In this document: positions 19,216 to 27,917 of the stretch, piece by piece
Position numbering within the stretch: the first letter of the stretch is position 1
How the letters are laid out: each line of letters starts with the position of its first letter
From: Paenibacillus sp. MZ04-78.2
GTDB taxonomy: Bacteria > Bacillota > Bacilli > Paenibacillales > NBRC-103111
Length of the DNA stretch: 64,000 nucleotides
Direction: 5' to 3'
Assembly (NCBI RefSeq): GCF_024213375.1
Contig: NZ_JANAVJ010000005.1
Location: 62,001 to 126,000 of the forward strand
Notes under the pieces: model-generated
The model's database searches: none
The model's input: the letters and a program-made list of their open reading frames with translations, nothing else
What the model was told of the DNA's origin: nothing
Translations under genes and position numbers: made by a program

Positions 19216-19448
19216 TTCATTATTCGATACTGCCGCTGGAAACCGTCTATGAAGGAATCGAAGCGATGAAATCGTCTACCGTCGATATTGTGATGAATGG
19301 GGTCAGGATGCAGGTTGAACCGGTTAACGGGCAGCAAGCTAAGATCGTCCGGCTGATCAGCTGCAATCCGCAGGATTTTTTGAACCCCCAATACGCTCCA
19401 GGGCGAATGATTGAGTTTCAGCCGATGATCCGGGAATCCGGCGAATAA
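19212..19448 (+). CDS. ylzJ: YlzJ-like small protein
   Basis: This 78-residue protein of unknown function matches the YlzJ family in position and form: [15 protein letters not shown] opening, and a C-terminal [16 protein letters not shown] segment. It begins inside the tepA stop codon and ends before a weak hairpin with a T-rich tail (19447-19495). Coupling to tepA suggests a shared forespore role, which is an inference from context only. Confidence 0.82.
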   Translation: MIHYSILPLETVYEGIEAMKSSTVDIVMNGVRMQVEPVNGQQAKIVRLISCNPQDFLNPQYAPGRMIEFQPMIRESGE

Positions 19449-19495
19449 AGGGAGCTGCGCAGCGATTCGTTGCTTTTCCCGGCTCTTTATTTGCT
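19447..19495 (+). terminator. Weak terminator after ylzJ
   Basis: AAAGGGAGC and GGCTCTTTATTT arms flank an imperfect GC-rich loop. The T tract is interrupted. Confidence 0.4.
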
Positions 19496-19546
19496 GGAGG
19501 GGAATATATTTTCGCATTTTTCGTTTAGCTTCACCCCAGTTTATGG

Positions 19547-19552
19547 TATAAT
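19547..19552 (+). promoter_or_regulatory. -10 element upstream of spoIIIE
   Basis: A consensus TATAAT at 19547-19552 lies about 20 bp before the start codon. Any -35 (TTAGCT near 19524) is poor. The leader would be very short. Confidence 0.4.
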
Positions 19553-19573
19553 GAAGGCTCGGGGGTGAGCGTC

Positions 19574-22144
19574 TTGGCCAGGAAAAGGAAAAAGGGCAAG
19601 GGAATCAAATCAAATCTCAAATTTGAACTGTACGGTATCGTTATTTTGATTTTTTCGATCATCGCTTTATCCCGCGAAGGTTCGGTAGCCCGTTCGTTAA
19701 CCTATTTGTTTCGGTTTGTGATCGGAACTTGGGATTTTATTATTCCGCTCGTGTTTATATACGCCGGATTGTACGCGATGATGAAGAGGGAATGGCCGAT
19801 TTGGCGGACGCACCGCAAGCTCGGGGTGCTTCTGATCATCCTGTCGCTGCTGCTGATGAGCCATATCAGTCTGTTCTCGCAGCTTTACCCGAATAGGAAT
19901 TTCACGGAAGGCCAAGTGCTGTCCCAAACTTGGGCAAGCATGGTGGATGGATTGAATCCGACGAACAAAGGAGTGGCGATCCTGACCGACGGCGTCGGCG
20001 GGGGAATGATCGGGGCGGTGCTCTACGCGGTGCTGCGCTTTTTGTTCAGCAACCTGGGCGCCAGTCTGATTCAATACACGCTGTTCGTCGTAGGATTCAT
20101 TCTCATTACGGGATTGTCGGTCGGCGATATTATGAACAAAATTAGCAGCCGCAAGCCGTTTGCCGAGACACTGCTTGGTCAATACATAAAGCGCAAGCTG
20201 CTGGAAAGAAGCCGTGCGAAGGCGGCCGCGAGCGCGCAGCGCAAGAAGAAGCCGTCCGTTGCAACCGTCCACGTGCCGCCTCCGGAGGACGAGTTCGACG
20301 AGGAGACGTTGAAGCCGGAGCGCAAGGGACGGAAGCCGGGAAAAATGCGCAGCCTGTTCCTCGAGCTGCTTAATCCGTCTGAACCGCAGGAGAAGAGCAA
20401 GACGGAAGGCAAGCCGAAAAAGGGGCGCGTTCAACCGGAAGCGGAAGATGAGGCGGTCACGGTCTATTCGGCGGTTCCCGATTCGTTCGACAACGATCCC
20501 GGCTTCCCGGAGCAGAAAATTCCTAACGAGAAAGAGCACGACCCGGCCATCCCGGTGATCCGCGACTTTCAAGAGCAGGTTCATCAGGAGACGGCGCGAA
20601 CATCCGACAGTTCCGCTTCTGCCGAAAATGTCACAGACCGAAAACCTGACTCGGCGGCCAATAAGCAAGAAGGAGCGGAAGGATCAAACAATTTTGATAT
20701 CAAAAACAAACCGCTTGCTATCCCGTACGAGTTGCCTTCCTTGCAGCTGCTGGCCAAGCCCGCTTCGGGCAAAGGAAACGACTCGCTGGATTACAAGGCG
20801 GTTGCCCGCAAGCTGGAGGCGACACTTGAAAGCTTTGGCGTGCGCGCCAAGGTGCTGGAAGTCGTCCGCGGCCCCGCGGTTACCCGGTATGAAATTCAGC
20901 CGGACGTCGGCGTAAAGGTGAGCCGCATCGTCAGCTTGACGGATGATATTGCCCTTGCCTTGGCTGCGAAGGATATCCGTATGGAAGCGCCGATTCCGGG
21001 CAAGTCGGCCATCGGGATCGAGGTGCCGAATTCCGAGGTATCCGTGGTCACGATGCGCGAAGTTATGGAAAGCCCGGCCTTTCAGGACGCGGCGTCCAAA
21101 TTGTCGATCACGCTGGGGCGCGATATTTCCGGGCAGCCGATCGTCGGCAATCTCGCACGGATGCCGCACTTACTCGTTGCGGGCGCGACCGGCTCGGGAA
21201 AATCGGTTTGTATTAACGGGATCATCACAAGCGTTCTTTATAAAGCAAAGCCAGATGAAGTCAAATTTCTGATGATCGACCCGAAGATGGTCGAACTGAA
21301 CGTGTACAACGGCATTCCGCACCTGCTGGCTCCGGTTGTGACCGATCCGAAGCGGGCCTCGCTTGCGCTCAAAAAAGTCGTCGTCGAGATGGAAAAGCGG
21401 TACGAGCTTTTCTCCAAGAGCGGTACGCGCAATATCGAAGGCTACAACTCGATGCTGGTGGAAATGCAGACGGGAGCGCCGCTGCCTTATATCGTCGTCA
21501 TCGTGGACGAGTTGGCCGACCTGATGATGGTTGCGGCCAACGACGTGGAGGATGCGATCTGCCGCCTCGCCCAGATGGCGCGCGCCGCAGGCATCCACCT
21601 CATCATTGCTACGCAGCGGCCGTCGGTCGATGTCATTACCGGCGTCATCAAAGCGAACATTCCTTCGCGGATCGCCTTCGGCGTCTCCTCGCAGGTAGAT
21701 TCGCGGACAATTCTTGATTCTGCGGGCGCGGAGAAGCTGCTTGGCCGTGGGGATATGCTTTACTTGCCGATGGGCGCTTCGAAGCCTGTCCGGGTCCAGG
21801 GAGCCTTCCTCTCCGACCAGGAGGTCGAATCGGTCGTCGGCTTCGTCCGGACGCAGGGGCAGGCGGAATACGTGGAAGACATGGTTCCGCATGTCGAGGA
21901 TAAGCAGGAAGAGATGGAAACGTTTGAGGACGAATTGTACGATCAGGCGGTCCAAATTATTCTGGAAGCGAAGCAAGCGTCCGTATCTCTGCTGCAGCGC
22001 CGTATGCGCGTCGGTTATACGCGTGCCGCCCGGTTGATCGATACGATGGAAGCGCGTGGTATTGTAGGTCCGTACGAGGGCAGCAAGCCGCGTGAAGTCT
22101 TGATGTCGCTTGAGCAGTATCAAATGAACCGAATGAGCTCCTGA
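19574..22144 (+). CDS. spoIIIE: DNA translocase SpoIIIE/FtsK
   Basis: Septal DNA pump that moves the chromosome into the forespore or clears DNA at the division septum. The 856-residue protein has a basic N-terminus, about four membrane segments within residues 15-190, a charged, low-complexity linker (about 200-370), then the motor with Walker [16 protein letters not shown] (about 536-550), [13 protein letters not shown]alker B and a C-terminal winged-helix gamma domain ([21 protein letters not shown]). The TTG at 19574 follows GGGGTGA; a GTG at 19565 lies inside that Shine-Dalgarno. Synteny with tepA/ylzJ supports the SpoIIIE assignment over a second FtsK. Confidence 0.93.
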   Translation: MARKRKKGKGIKSNLKFELYGIVILIFSIIALSREGSVARSLTYLFRFVIGTWDFIIPLVFIYAGLYAMMKREWPIWRTHRKLGVLLIILSLLLMSHISLFSQLYPNRNFTEGQVLSQTWASMVDGLNPTNKGVAILTDGVGGGMIGAVLYAVLRFLFSNLGASLIQYTLFVVGFILITGLSVGDIMNKISSRKPFAETLLGQYIKRKLLERSRAKAAASAQRKKKPSVATVHVPPPEDEFDEETLKPERKGRKPGKMRSLFLELLNPSEPQEKSKTEGKPKKGRVQPEAEDEAVTVYSAVPDSFDNDPGFPEQKIPNEKEHDPAIPVIRDFQEQVHQETARTSDSSASAENVTDRKPDSAANKQEGAEGSNNFDIKNKPLAIPYELPSLQLLAKPASGKGNDSLDYKAVARKLEATLESFGVRAKVLEVVRGPAVTRYEIQPDVGVKVSRIVSLTDDIALALAAKDIRMEAPIPGKSAIGIEVPNSEVSVVTMREVMESPAFQDAASKLSITLGRDISGQPIVGNLARMPHLLVAGATGSGKSVCINGIITSVLYKAKPDEVKFLMIDPKMVELNVYNGIPHLLAPVVTDPKRASLALKKVVVEMEKRYELFSKSGTRNIEGYNSMLVEMQTGAPLPYIVVIVDELADLMMVAANDVEDAICRLAQMARAAGIHLIIATQRPSVDVITGVIKANIPSRIAFGVSSQVDSRTILDSAGAEKLLGRGDMLYLPMGASKPVRVQGAFLSDQEVESVVGFVRTQGQAEYVEDMVPHVEDKQEEMETFEDELYDQAVQIILEAKQASVSLLQRRMRVGYTRAARLIDTMEARGIVGPYEGSKPREVLMSLEQYQMNRMSS

Positions 22145-22190
22145 GCGGCTGCAGATACGTTAGTCAGGCCCAACGATTCCCAGTTTAGGC

Positions 22191-22221
22191 TGAATAGAAG
22201 CTGACTCCCTTTCTCATAATA
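22191..22221 (+). promoter_or_regulatory. Sigma-G-type promoter of sleB
   Basis: TGAATA at 22191-22196, an 18-bp spacer and CATAATA at 22215-22221 match the sigma-G consensus closely. In B. subtilis sleB is transcribed by sigma-G in the forespore. Confidence 0.75.
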
Positions 22222-22270
22222 ACCTTAAAAAGGTTGCCGCAACGAAGGCGGGAAAGGTGAGGTTGCCAGA

Positions 22271-23077
22271 ATGAATAAACGATTGATCTTCATTACGCTT
22301 GGCCTGGTATTTATTCTGTTCGCCGGACTTCAGATCAAGCAGCATCTGAAGGTGCAGCAGACATTCAGCAAGAACGAAATCCGCTACGGAGCGTCCGGCA
22401 CAGCCGACGTCTACGAGCTCCAAGGTCGTTTGAAGCATCTCGGGTTTTATTACGGCAAGGTGGATGGCGATTTCGGCTATCAGACCTTAAAGTCGCTCAA
22501 GTGGTTCCAATCCGAATTCGGGTTGAATGTCGACGGCATCGCCGGGGACAAAACGAAGCTGAAGCTGTGGGAAGCCACGAAAGGGTGGAAGGCCAAAGCC
22601 GAAGAGCTGCCTCCTTGGGTAGCCGGCGCCGGTAAAGGGCAACCCGCCGAAGGCGGAGTCGCGCCCGAAAGCGCTGCGCCGCCGGCGAACGCAGGTATAC
22701 CGCGCTCCAACCGTCTCGGACTATCCGAAGAGGACCTGAAATTGATGGCGAATGCGGTACACGGCGAGGCGCGCGGGGAGCCGTACATCGGTCAAGTCGC
22801 CGTTGCCGCCGTTATTCTCAATCGCGTCAAATCGCCAAGCTTTCCGAATACGGTCTCGGGCGTTATTTTCCAGCCAGGAGCCTTTACGGCTGTAGCGGAC
22901 GGACAAATATGGCTGACGCCGAACGAAACGTCCCGAAAAGCGGTTCAGGACGCGCTGAACGGGTCGGACCCATCCGGTGGATGCATATATTATTTCAATC
23001 CGGTAACGGCCACGTCCAAGTGGATTTGGTCCCGTCCGCAAGTTAAGCAAATCGGCAAACATATTTTTTGCAAATAG
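22271..23077 (+). CDS. sleB: Spore cortex-lytic enzyme SleB
   Basis: SleB cuts cortex peptidoglycan containing muramic-delta-lactam during germination. The 268-residue protein has an N-terminal hydrophobic export segment (about residues 4-20), a peptidoglycan-binding domain with repeats such as VYELQGRLKHLGFYYGKVDGDFG (about 40-90), a Pro/Ala/Gly linker, and a Hydrolase_2 domain with the catalytic glutamate region AVHGEARGEPYIGQ and FNP. It has its own sigma-G-type promoter and a terminator. Its usual partner YpeB is not encoded next to it. Confidence 0.94.
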   Translation: MNKRLIFITLGLVFILFAGLQIKQHLKVQQTFSKNEIRYGASGTADVYELQGRLKHLGFYYGKVDGDFGYQTLKSLKWFQSEFGLNVDGIAGDKTKLKLWEATKGWKAKAEELPPWVAGAGKGQPAEGGVAPESAAPPANAGIPRSNRLGLSEEDLKLMANAVHGEARGEPYIGQVAVAAVILNRVKSPSFPNTVSGVIFQPGAFTAVADGQIWLTPNETSRKAVQDALNGSDPSGGCIYYFNPVTATSKWIWSRPQVKQIGKHIFCK

Positions 23078-23086
23078 CGCATGTAG

Positions 23087-23121
23087 TAGAAGTAACCATC
23101 TTCACGGTTGCTTCTTCTGTT
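23087..23121 (+). terminator. Intrinsic terminator after sleB
   Basis: AGAAGTAACC pairs with GGTTGCTTCT around an 8-nt loop and is followed by TCTGTTT. Confidence 0.75.
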
Positions 23122-23168
23122 TATAGAGGAATATAATGGAATATACCCGGGAAGGCGGAAGTGAAGCC

Positions 23169-24479
23169 ATGATGATGAGAGGAGTTGTTTCGTCTTTGAA
23201 GCAAATACAATTCGAACGGGGAACAGTGCAGGGCGTGCGTGTGCATGTACTGCCGACGGAGCAGTTCAAAACTTTTGCATTATCCGTCTATGTGGGAAGT
23301 CCGCTTCAAGAGGATACGGTTACGCCTAACGCGCTTATTCCTTTTGTGCTGCGGCGCGGCAGTAAGGCCTATCCGGAAACGAAGCAGTTTCGCGAGAAGC
23401 TGGACGATTTGTACGGGGCCGGATTCGGGTTCGACGTGTACAAGCGCGCGGATTACCAGATGCTTCAATTAAACATGGATGTTATTCAGGATGATTTTGT
23501 TTCCAGTCCGAAGCCGCTGCTTGATCAAGCCATTCAATTTTTGGGCGAAGCGATTACGCAGCCTGCGATGGAAGGCGGAACCTTGGTCCGCAAATATATC
23601 GATTCCGAGAAAACGACGCTGCGGAAGCGATTGGAATCCATCGTTAACGACAAAATCCGCTACGCTGCGGAACGGTGCATCGCCGAAATGTGCAGCAACG
23701 AGCCTTACCGTCTCCATCCGCTCGGCGCGATCGACCGTATCTCTTCGATCGAAGCAGAAGCTTTGACCGAACGGTATGAAGCCTGGCTGCGGCAGTCTCC
23801 AATTGATATTTATGTGGTAGGCCATGCGAATCTGGAACAGGTGCTGCCCTTGATCGAGCGCTATTTTGCTGTCAGGGGCGAGCGTACTTCGGACTATTCG
23901 CTCAGAGCCGAGCACCGCAGCGTCGGTCAAGTGAAGGAAGTCGTCGAGCGTCTCGATGTCAATCAAGGAAAGCTGAATATGGGGCTTCGCGTGCGAACCT
24001 CGTATGCGGACGATTCGTACCCTTCAGCGCTGCTATATAACGGTATTTTGGGCGGATATCCGCATTCCAAGCTGTTCACCAACGTCCGTGAGAAGGCGAG
24101 CTTGGCCTATTACGCCTCTTCCCGCTTGGACGGACACAAAGGCATTCTGACGATCCAATCGGGCATCGAAATTGCAAATTATGAGAAAGCCGTCTCGATT
24201 ATTAAGGAACAGCTGAAAGCGATGGAAGAGGGGCAAATCAGCGACACGGAGCTGCAGCAGACGAAAGCGATGATTACCGGACATTTGCGCCAGCTGCAGG
24301 ACTCGGCCTTCGAGCTGATCGCTTTCGATTTCAACAATCGCCTGTCCGGCGCCGACCGTACGGTTCCGGCGCTGATCGAAGCGGTGGAGCAAACGGATAA
24401 AGAGCAGATCCGCCGGATGGCTCGCCAAGTGCAGCTGGATACGATATATTTTTTACGCGACAACAAAGGGGGGCAATAA
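23169..24479 (+). CDS. ymfF: M16-family peptidase-like protein YmfF (inactive partner)
   Basis: This 436-residue protein has the two-domain M16 fold but lacks the HxxEH zinc motif; the corresponding region reads LIPFVLRRGSKAYPE. With the adjacent YmfH, which keeps the motif, it should form a heterodimer like that of mitochondrial processing peptidase. I placed the start at the ATG at 23169, after GGCGGAAG and after a possible TTGCTT-N18-TATAAT promoter (23108-23137). An ATG at 23136 in the same frame has an AGAGGA upstream and would add 11 residues. The ymfF-ymfH-ymfI order is that of B. subtilis. Confidence 0.87.
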   Translation: MMMRGVVSSLKQIQFERGTVQGVRVHVLPTEQFKTFALSVYVGSPLQEDTVTPNALIPFVLRRGSKAYPETKQFREKLDDLYGAGFGFDVYKRADYQMLQLNMDVIQDDFVSSPKPLLDQAIQFLGEAITQPAMEGGTLVRKYIDSEKTTLRKRLESIVNDKIRYAAERCIAEMCSNEPYRLHPLGAIDRISSIEAEALTERYEAWLRQSPIDIYVVGHANLEQVLPLIERYFAVRGERTSDYSLRAEHRSVGQVKEVVERLDVNQGKLNMGLRVRTSYADDSYPSALLYNGILGGYPHSKLFTNVREKASLAYYASSRLDGHKGILTIQSGIEIANYEKAVSIIKEQLKAMEEGQISDTELQQTKAMITGHLRQLQDSAFELIAFDFNNRLSGADRTVPALIEAVEQTDKEQIRRMARQVQLDTIYFLRDNKGGQ

Positions 24480-25772
24480 ATGCGCACGATCCCTTATCCG
24501 CATGTGAAGGAAACGCTGTACGCCGAAGAGCTTCCGAACGGACTGAGCGTCTTTATTTTACCAAAGGAAGGCTTCCAAAAAACGTATGCCACCTTTACGA
24601 CAAAATACGGTTCCATCGATAACGATTTTCAGGTCGAAGGCGAAGCGCGGCGCAAAGTGCCTGACGGCATCGCGCATTTTTTGGAGCACAAAATGTTCGA
24701 GGAGCCGACAGGGGACATTTTTTCCGTATTCGCTGCCCAAGGGGCTTCCGCCAATGCATTCACAAGCTTCGATCGTACAGCTTATTTATTTTCCGCGACC
24801 GAACACATCGAGGACAACCTGTTGACGCTGCTTAACTTTGTGCAAAATCCGTATTTTACGGATGCAAACGTCGAGAAGGAGAAAGGCATTATCGGTCAGG
24901 AGATCAACATGTACCGGGATAATGCGGACTGGCGGGCGTATTTCGGACTAATCGAAACGATGTACCACAAGCATCCGGTACATATCGACATCGCCGGAAC
25001 GATCGAATCCATCGGTAAAATTACGAAAGAAATGCTGTTTGAGTGCTACCATACATTTTATCATCCGAGCAATATGAGCTTGTTTGTCGTAGGCGGGGTT
25101 AACCCGCAGGAAATTATGGAGCTCGTTAAACGGAACCAAGCGGGGAAAACGTTCAAGACGCAGGGGACGATCAACCGTTATTTTGAAGACGAGCCGCACC
25201 ATGTGCAGGCCGCGCGCAAAGTAACCGTGCTGCCGGTCTCGCTGCCCAAGTGCTTATTCGGCTGCAAGGAGCCGGGCCAGCCTTTGTGGGGGCGGGAGCT
25301 GCTGAAGCGGGAGCTGACTATGAAAGTGCTGCTTGACGTGCTGGTAAGCCCCAGCTCGGCCATTTATCAGAAGCTGTACGACGAGCAGCTGATTTCTGAC
25401 AGCTTCGGCTCCGAGTACAATATTGCCGAAAATTATGCGTTTACCGTGATCGGCGGAGATACGAAAGACCCCGAACGCTTGATCGGCCGCGTACAGGAAG
25501 AAATTGACCGGGTCAAAGCGGACGGCGTTGCCTCCACCGATTTCGAGCGCAGCAAGAAGAAAAAAATCGGTGCTTTCCTGCGCCAGCTCAACTCACCTGA
25601 AGCGATCGCCAATGAATTTACGAAGTACCGGTTTAAGGGCATCGATTTATTCGATATTTTGCCGGTGTATGAAGAGCTGACCCTGGCGGATGTCAACGAG
25701 CGGCTGCGCGCGCATTTCGATTGGAGCCGTCTAGCGGCTTCGATTGTGACAAGTGAAGCGAATGGAACCTAG
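24480..25772 (+). CDS. ymfH: M16-family zinc peptidase YmfH
   Basis: This 430-residue insulinase-family peptidase contains an intact HFLEHKMFEE zinc motif (about residues 66-75), followed by the third ligand region VEKEKGIIGQEINMYRDNADW. It begins directly after the ymfF stop with a GGGGG Shine-Dalgarno and overlaps the following reductase gene. The pair probably acts as a cytoplasmic or membrane-associated peptide processor. Substrates are not known to me. Confidence 0.9.
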   Translation: MRTIPYPHVKETLYAEELPNGLSVFILPKEGFQKTYATFTTKYGSIDNDFQVEGEARRKVPDGIAHFLEHKMFEEPTGDIFSVFAAQGASANAFTSFDRTAYLFSATEHIEDNLLTLLNFVQNPYFTDANVEKEKGIIGQEINMYRDNADWRAYFGLIETMYHKHPVHIDIAGTIESIGKITKEMLFECYHTFYHPSNMSLFVVGGVNPQEIMELVKRNQAGKTFKTQGTINRYFEDEPHHVQAARKVTVLPVSLPKCLFGCKEPGQPLWGRELLKRELTMKVLLDVLVSPSSAIYQKLYDEQLISDSFGSEYNIAENYAFTVIGGDTKDPERLIGRVQEEIDRVKADGVASTDFERSKKKKIGAFLRQLNSPEAIANEFTKYRFKGIDLFDILPVYEELTLADVNERLRAHFDWSRLAASIVTSEANGT

Positions 25773-26523
25773 TCATTGCAAGCCGTTTCCGGAGCAAACG
25801 GTGCTCGTCACGGGGGCGAGCCGCGGGATTGGCGCCGCGATCGCCAGCCGTTTCGCTTCGGTGGGTATGAACGTGGTCATCCATTACCTGAATTCGCATG
25901 AAGGGGCCAATGAAACAGCCCGCAGCTGCATGAAGATGGGGAGCCGCGTGTTAACGGTAACGGCAGATCTGCGGTCGAGGGAGCAGATCGAGCGAATGCA
26001 GGAGAAGCTGGCGCAGCACGACCTCGTTCCGGATATTTTGGTCAACAATGCAGGCATTTCGCATTACGGCCTGTTCTCCGATTTGGAGGAGGCCGAATGG
26101 GACGAAATCATGGACATAAACTTGAAGGGCGCGTTTCTGATGACGCGTCAATTTATGCCGGCGATGATCCGTCAGAAGTACGGCAGAATCATCAACGTAT
26201 CCTCGATTTGGGGCATCTCCGGCGCTTCCTGCGAGGTCGCCTATTCGACCGCCAAGGGGGGGGTCAATGCTTTTACAAAGGCGTTGGCGAAGGAGCTTGC
26301 CCCGTCCGGGGTCACCGTGAACGCCGTCGCTCCCGGCGCGGTCGATACGTTGATGATGGCAGGCTTTGACGAGCGGGAGAAAGCGATGATCGAGAACGAT
26401 ATTCCCGTCGGCCGCTTCGGCAAGCCCGATGAGATCGCGTCGCTCGTCTATTTCCTTGCGCTTCCCGAATCCGGCTACATCACAGGTCAAATCATCAGTC
26501 CCAACGGGGGCTGGCTGACCTGA
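25762..26523 (+). CDS. ymfI: SDR-family oxidoreductase YmfI (3-ketoacyl-ACP reductase-like)
   Basis: This classical short-chain dehydrogenase has the cofactor loop TGASRGIG (about residues 18-25), NNAG, the catalytic serine in NVSSIWG, and the YxxxK pair in AYSTAKGG. The C-terminal segment GYITGQIISPNGGW is FabG-like. It overlaps ymfH by about 11 bp (ATG at 25762) or 20 bp (GTG at 25753). A FabG-type NADPH-dependent ketoreductase is likely, but the true substrate is unknown because the main fabG normally sits in the fatty-acid cluster. Confidence 0.87.
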   Translation: MEPSHCKPFPEQTVLVTGASRGIGAAIASRFASVGMNVVIHYLNSHEGANETARSCMKMGSRVLTVTADLRSREQIERMQEKLAQHDLVPDILVNNAGISHYGLFSDLEEAEWDEIMDINLKGAFLMTRQFMPAMIRQKYGRIINVSSIWGISGASCEVAYSTAKGGVNAFTKALAKELAPSGVTVNAVAPGAVDTLMMAGFDEREKAMIENDIPVGRFGKPDEIASLVYFLALPESGYITGQIISPNGGWLT

Positions 26524-26543
26524 CGGCCCGTATAAATCCTTAC

Positions 26544-26582
26544 CGAAATGCAAACATTAACGTCGTAACGACATTCATTTCG
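26544..26582 (+). repeat. Nested inverted repeats upstream of ymfJ
   Basis: CGAAATG (26544-26550) and CATTTCG (26576-26582) enclose the perfect inverted repeat GTCGTAACGAC (26562-26572). The structure ends just before the AAGGAGGA Shine-Dalgarno of ymfJ. It could be a leader hairpin or an operator. Confidence 0.5.
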
Positions 26583-26599
26583 ATAAGGAGGATGCATAC

Positions 26600-26854
26600 A
26601 TGGCTACGGTGCTTAAAGTGTTCGATCGTTGGAAAGAGTTTTTGGGAGAGCGTGTGGAGCAAGCGGAACGGGCAGGGATGACGGAAGAGTCGATCTCGCA
26701 GCTCGCTTTTCAAATCGGTGAATTTTTGTCTGACAAAGTCGATCCGGAAAATAAAGAAGAACGCGTGCTGAAAGACCTGTGGGACGTATGCGACGAAGAG
26801 GAACGCAAGGTCATGGCCCGGGCCATGGTCAAATTGGCTAAAGCACAACATTGA
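26600..26854 (+). CDS. ymfJ: DUF3243 family protein YmfJ
   Basis: This 84-residue acidic, helical protein is of unknown function. It carries the family pattern of a WKEFLGERV start, EFLSDKVDPENKEERVLKDLWDVCDEEERK and a short basic tail. The ATG follows AAGGAGGA. It lies in the ymfFHI-ymfJ-ymfK-ymfM order of B. subtilis. A terminator follows. Confidence 0.88.
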   Translation: MATVLKVFDRWKEFLGERVEQAERAGMTEESISQLAFQIGEFLSDKVDPENKEERVLKDLWDVCDEEERKVMARAMVKLAKAQH

Positions 26855-26872
26855 TTATCCGGCATTGTACAC

Positions 26873-26901
26873 GAGCCTCCTGTTCAGGGAGGCTTTTCTT
26901 T
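26873..26901 (+). terminator. Intrinsic terminator after ymfJ
   Basis: AGCCTCC pairs with GGAGGCT around TGTTCAG and is followed by TTTCTTTTG. Confidence 0.85.
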
Positions 26902-26928
26902 TGTTTCCCGGAGCGACCGTTCGCTGAA

Positions 26929-26958
26929 TTGGCTTCCCGGCCGGTTTTCTTATATACT
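26929..26958 (+). promoter_or_regulatory. Sigma-A-type promoter of the lipoprotein gene
   Basis: TTGGCT (26929-26934), an 18-bp spacer and TATACT (26953-26958). Confidence 0.55.
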
Positions 26959-26993
26959 GGTATAGACGAACGGGAGAAAGAGGTTGACCGCAA

Positions 26994-27830
26994 GTGAAGA
27001 AGCTGAAACGTTTGTTTGTAGGAATAGGCATTCTAGGTTTGCTTGGCGGCTGCGGCAGAAACATCCCGGCGATCGATCCTGTCTTGCTTGAAGCAAAATC
27101 GTCGATTCTTGTCGTAACGGGACAGGAAATGCCGGACAATGTAAAAACCGCCCTGCAAACGACACTAGTCAATTGGCGCGATAAAAAGCAGACGACCTTC
27201 GAGTGGATGGACAACACGACCACGCTGACCGAAGATCAGCTGACCAAAATTAAAACCAGATCTTATGACTATATCCTTGTTGCCGGACATAATTTAGTAC
27301 AAAATACGCTTCCCGCCGCAGCGAACATCCCGGAACGCAAATGGGTGATGCTGGACGACCAGCTGGCGCGGCAATCCCCTGTTGTCAGCGGCAGCAACAT
27401 CATGGTGAAGCTGGTCCCAGAAGACCGGTTCCGGCAGGAATGGAACGAATGGGTAGGGCAGCAGCTTGACAATGGCCGGGCAATCGAATGGGTGACAACA
27501 TCCGCTTATCCGATTCCGTCTGAATGGGCGCCTTCCGAAGAAGCGGAGTATATCAATCTGGCCGACGCCGAAGGCTGGTATACGCAGTTTCAATTCCAGG
27601 TACGCAGTCACGGGCCGGCGTGGATCGCGGTATTCGCCCCGCTGGAAGCGGCGCAATTACAAAGGCTGAAGGCTAATCAGGTTCCGGTGATCAATATGGC
27701 CTCCACAGGTATCGAGCTGCAGTGGGGAGGCATATTTGCATCTATCGAAGACATGATGGCTAAAAAAGCATGGACGCCGGGGATTCAGCCGTATTCGAAC
27801 GCCGAAGCGAAAATCAATAAAAATTTGTGA
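26994..27830 (+). CDS. Putative lipoprotein of unknown function
   Basis: The 278-residue product has a basic N-terminus, a hydrophobic core and a lipobox GLLGGC, with the lipidated cysteine at about residue 21, so it should be anchored outside the membrane. The rest alternates beta-strand-like hydrophobic stretches (SSILVVTG, SYDYILVAGHN, PAWIAVFAPLE, VPVINMAS), a pattern reminiscent of periplasmic-binding/BMP-type folds. I do not recognise a family with confidence. The GTG start at 26994 is weakly supported by a Shine-Dalgarno. It is an insertion relative to the B. subtilis ymfJ-ymfK order. Confidence 0.75.
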   Translation: MKKLKRLFVGIGILGLLGGCGRNIPAIDPVLLEAKSSILVVTGQEMPDNVKTALQTTLVNWRDKKQTTFEWMDNTTTLTEDQLTKIKTRSYDYILVAGHNLVQNTLPAAANIPERKWVMLDDQLARQSPVVSGSNIMVKLVPEDRFRQEWNEWVGQQLDNGRAIEWVTTSAYPIPSEWAPSEEAEYINLADAEGWYTQFQFQVRSHGPAWIAVFAPLEAAQLQRLKANQVPVINMASTGIELQWGGIFASIEDMMAKKAWTPGIQPYSNAEAKINKNL

Positions 27831-27848
27831 CTTTATGCCCTGAAACGG

Positions 27849-27875
27849 GGAGGATTTTATCGAATATTGTAGAAT
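27849..27875 (+). promoter_or_regulatory. Sigma-H-type promoter of ymfK
   Basis: GGAGGATTT at 27849-27857, an 11-bp spacer and GTAGAAT at 27869-27875 match every specified position of the published sigma-H pattern RnAGGAwWW-N11/12-RnnGAAT. The start codon lies 43 bp downstream. Confidence 0.7.
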
Positions 27876-27917
27876 TCTTTTGTAACCCATCACAAACCTA
27901 GGATCGGAGAACGACGG

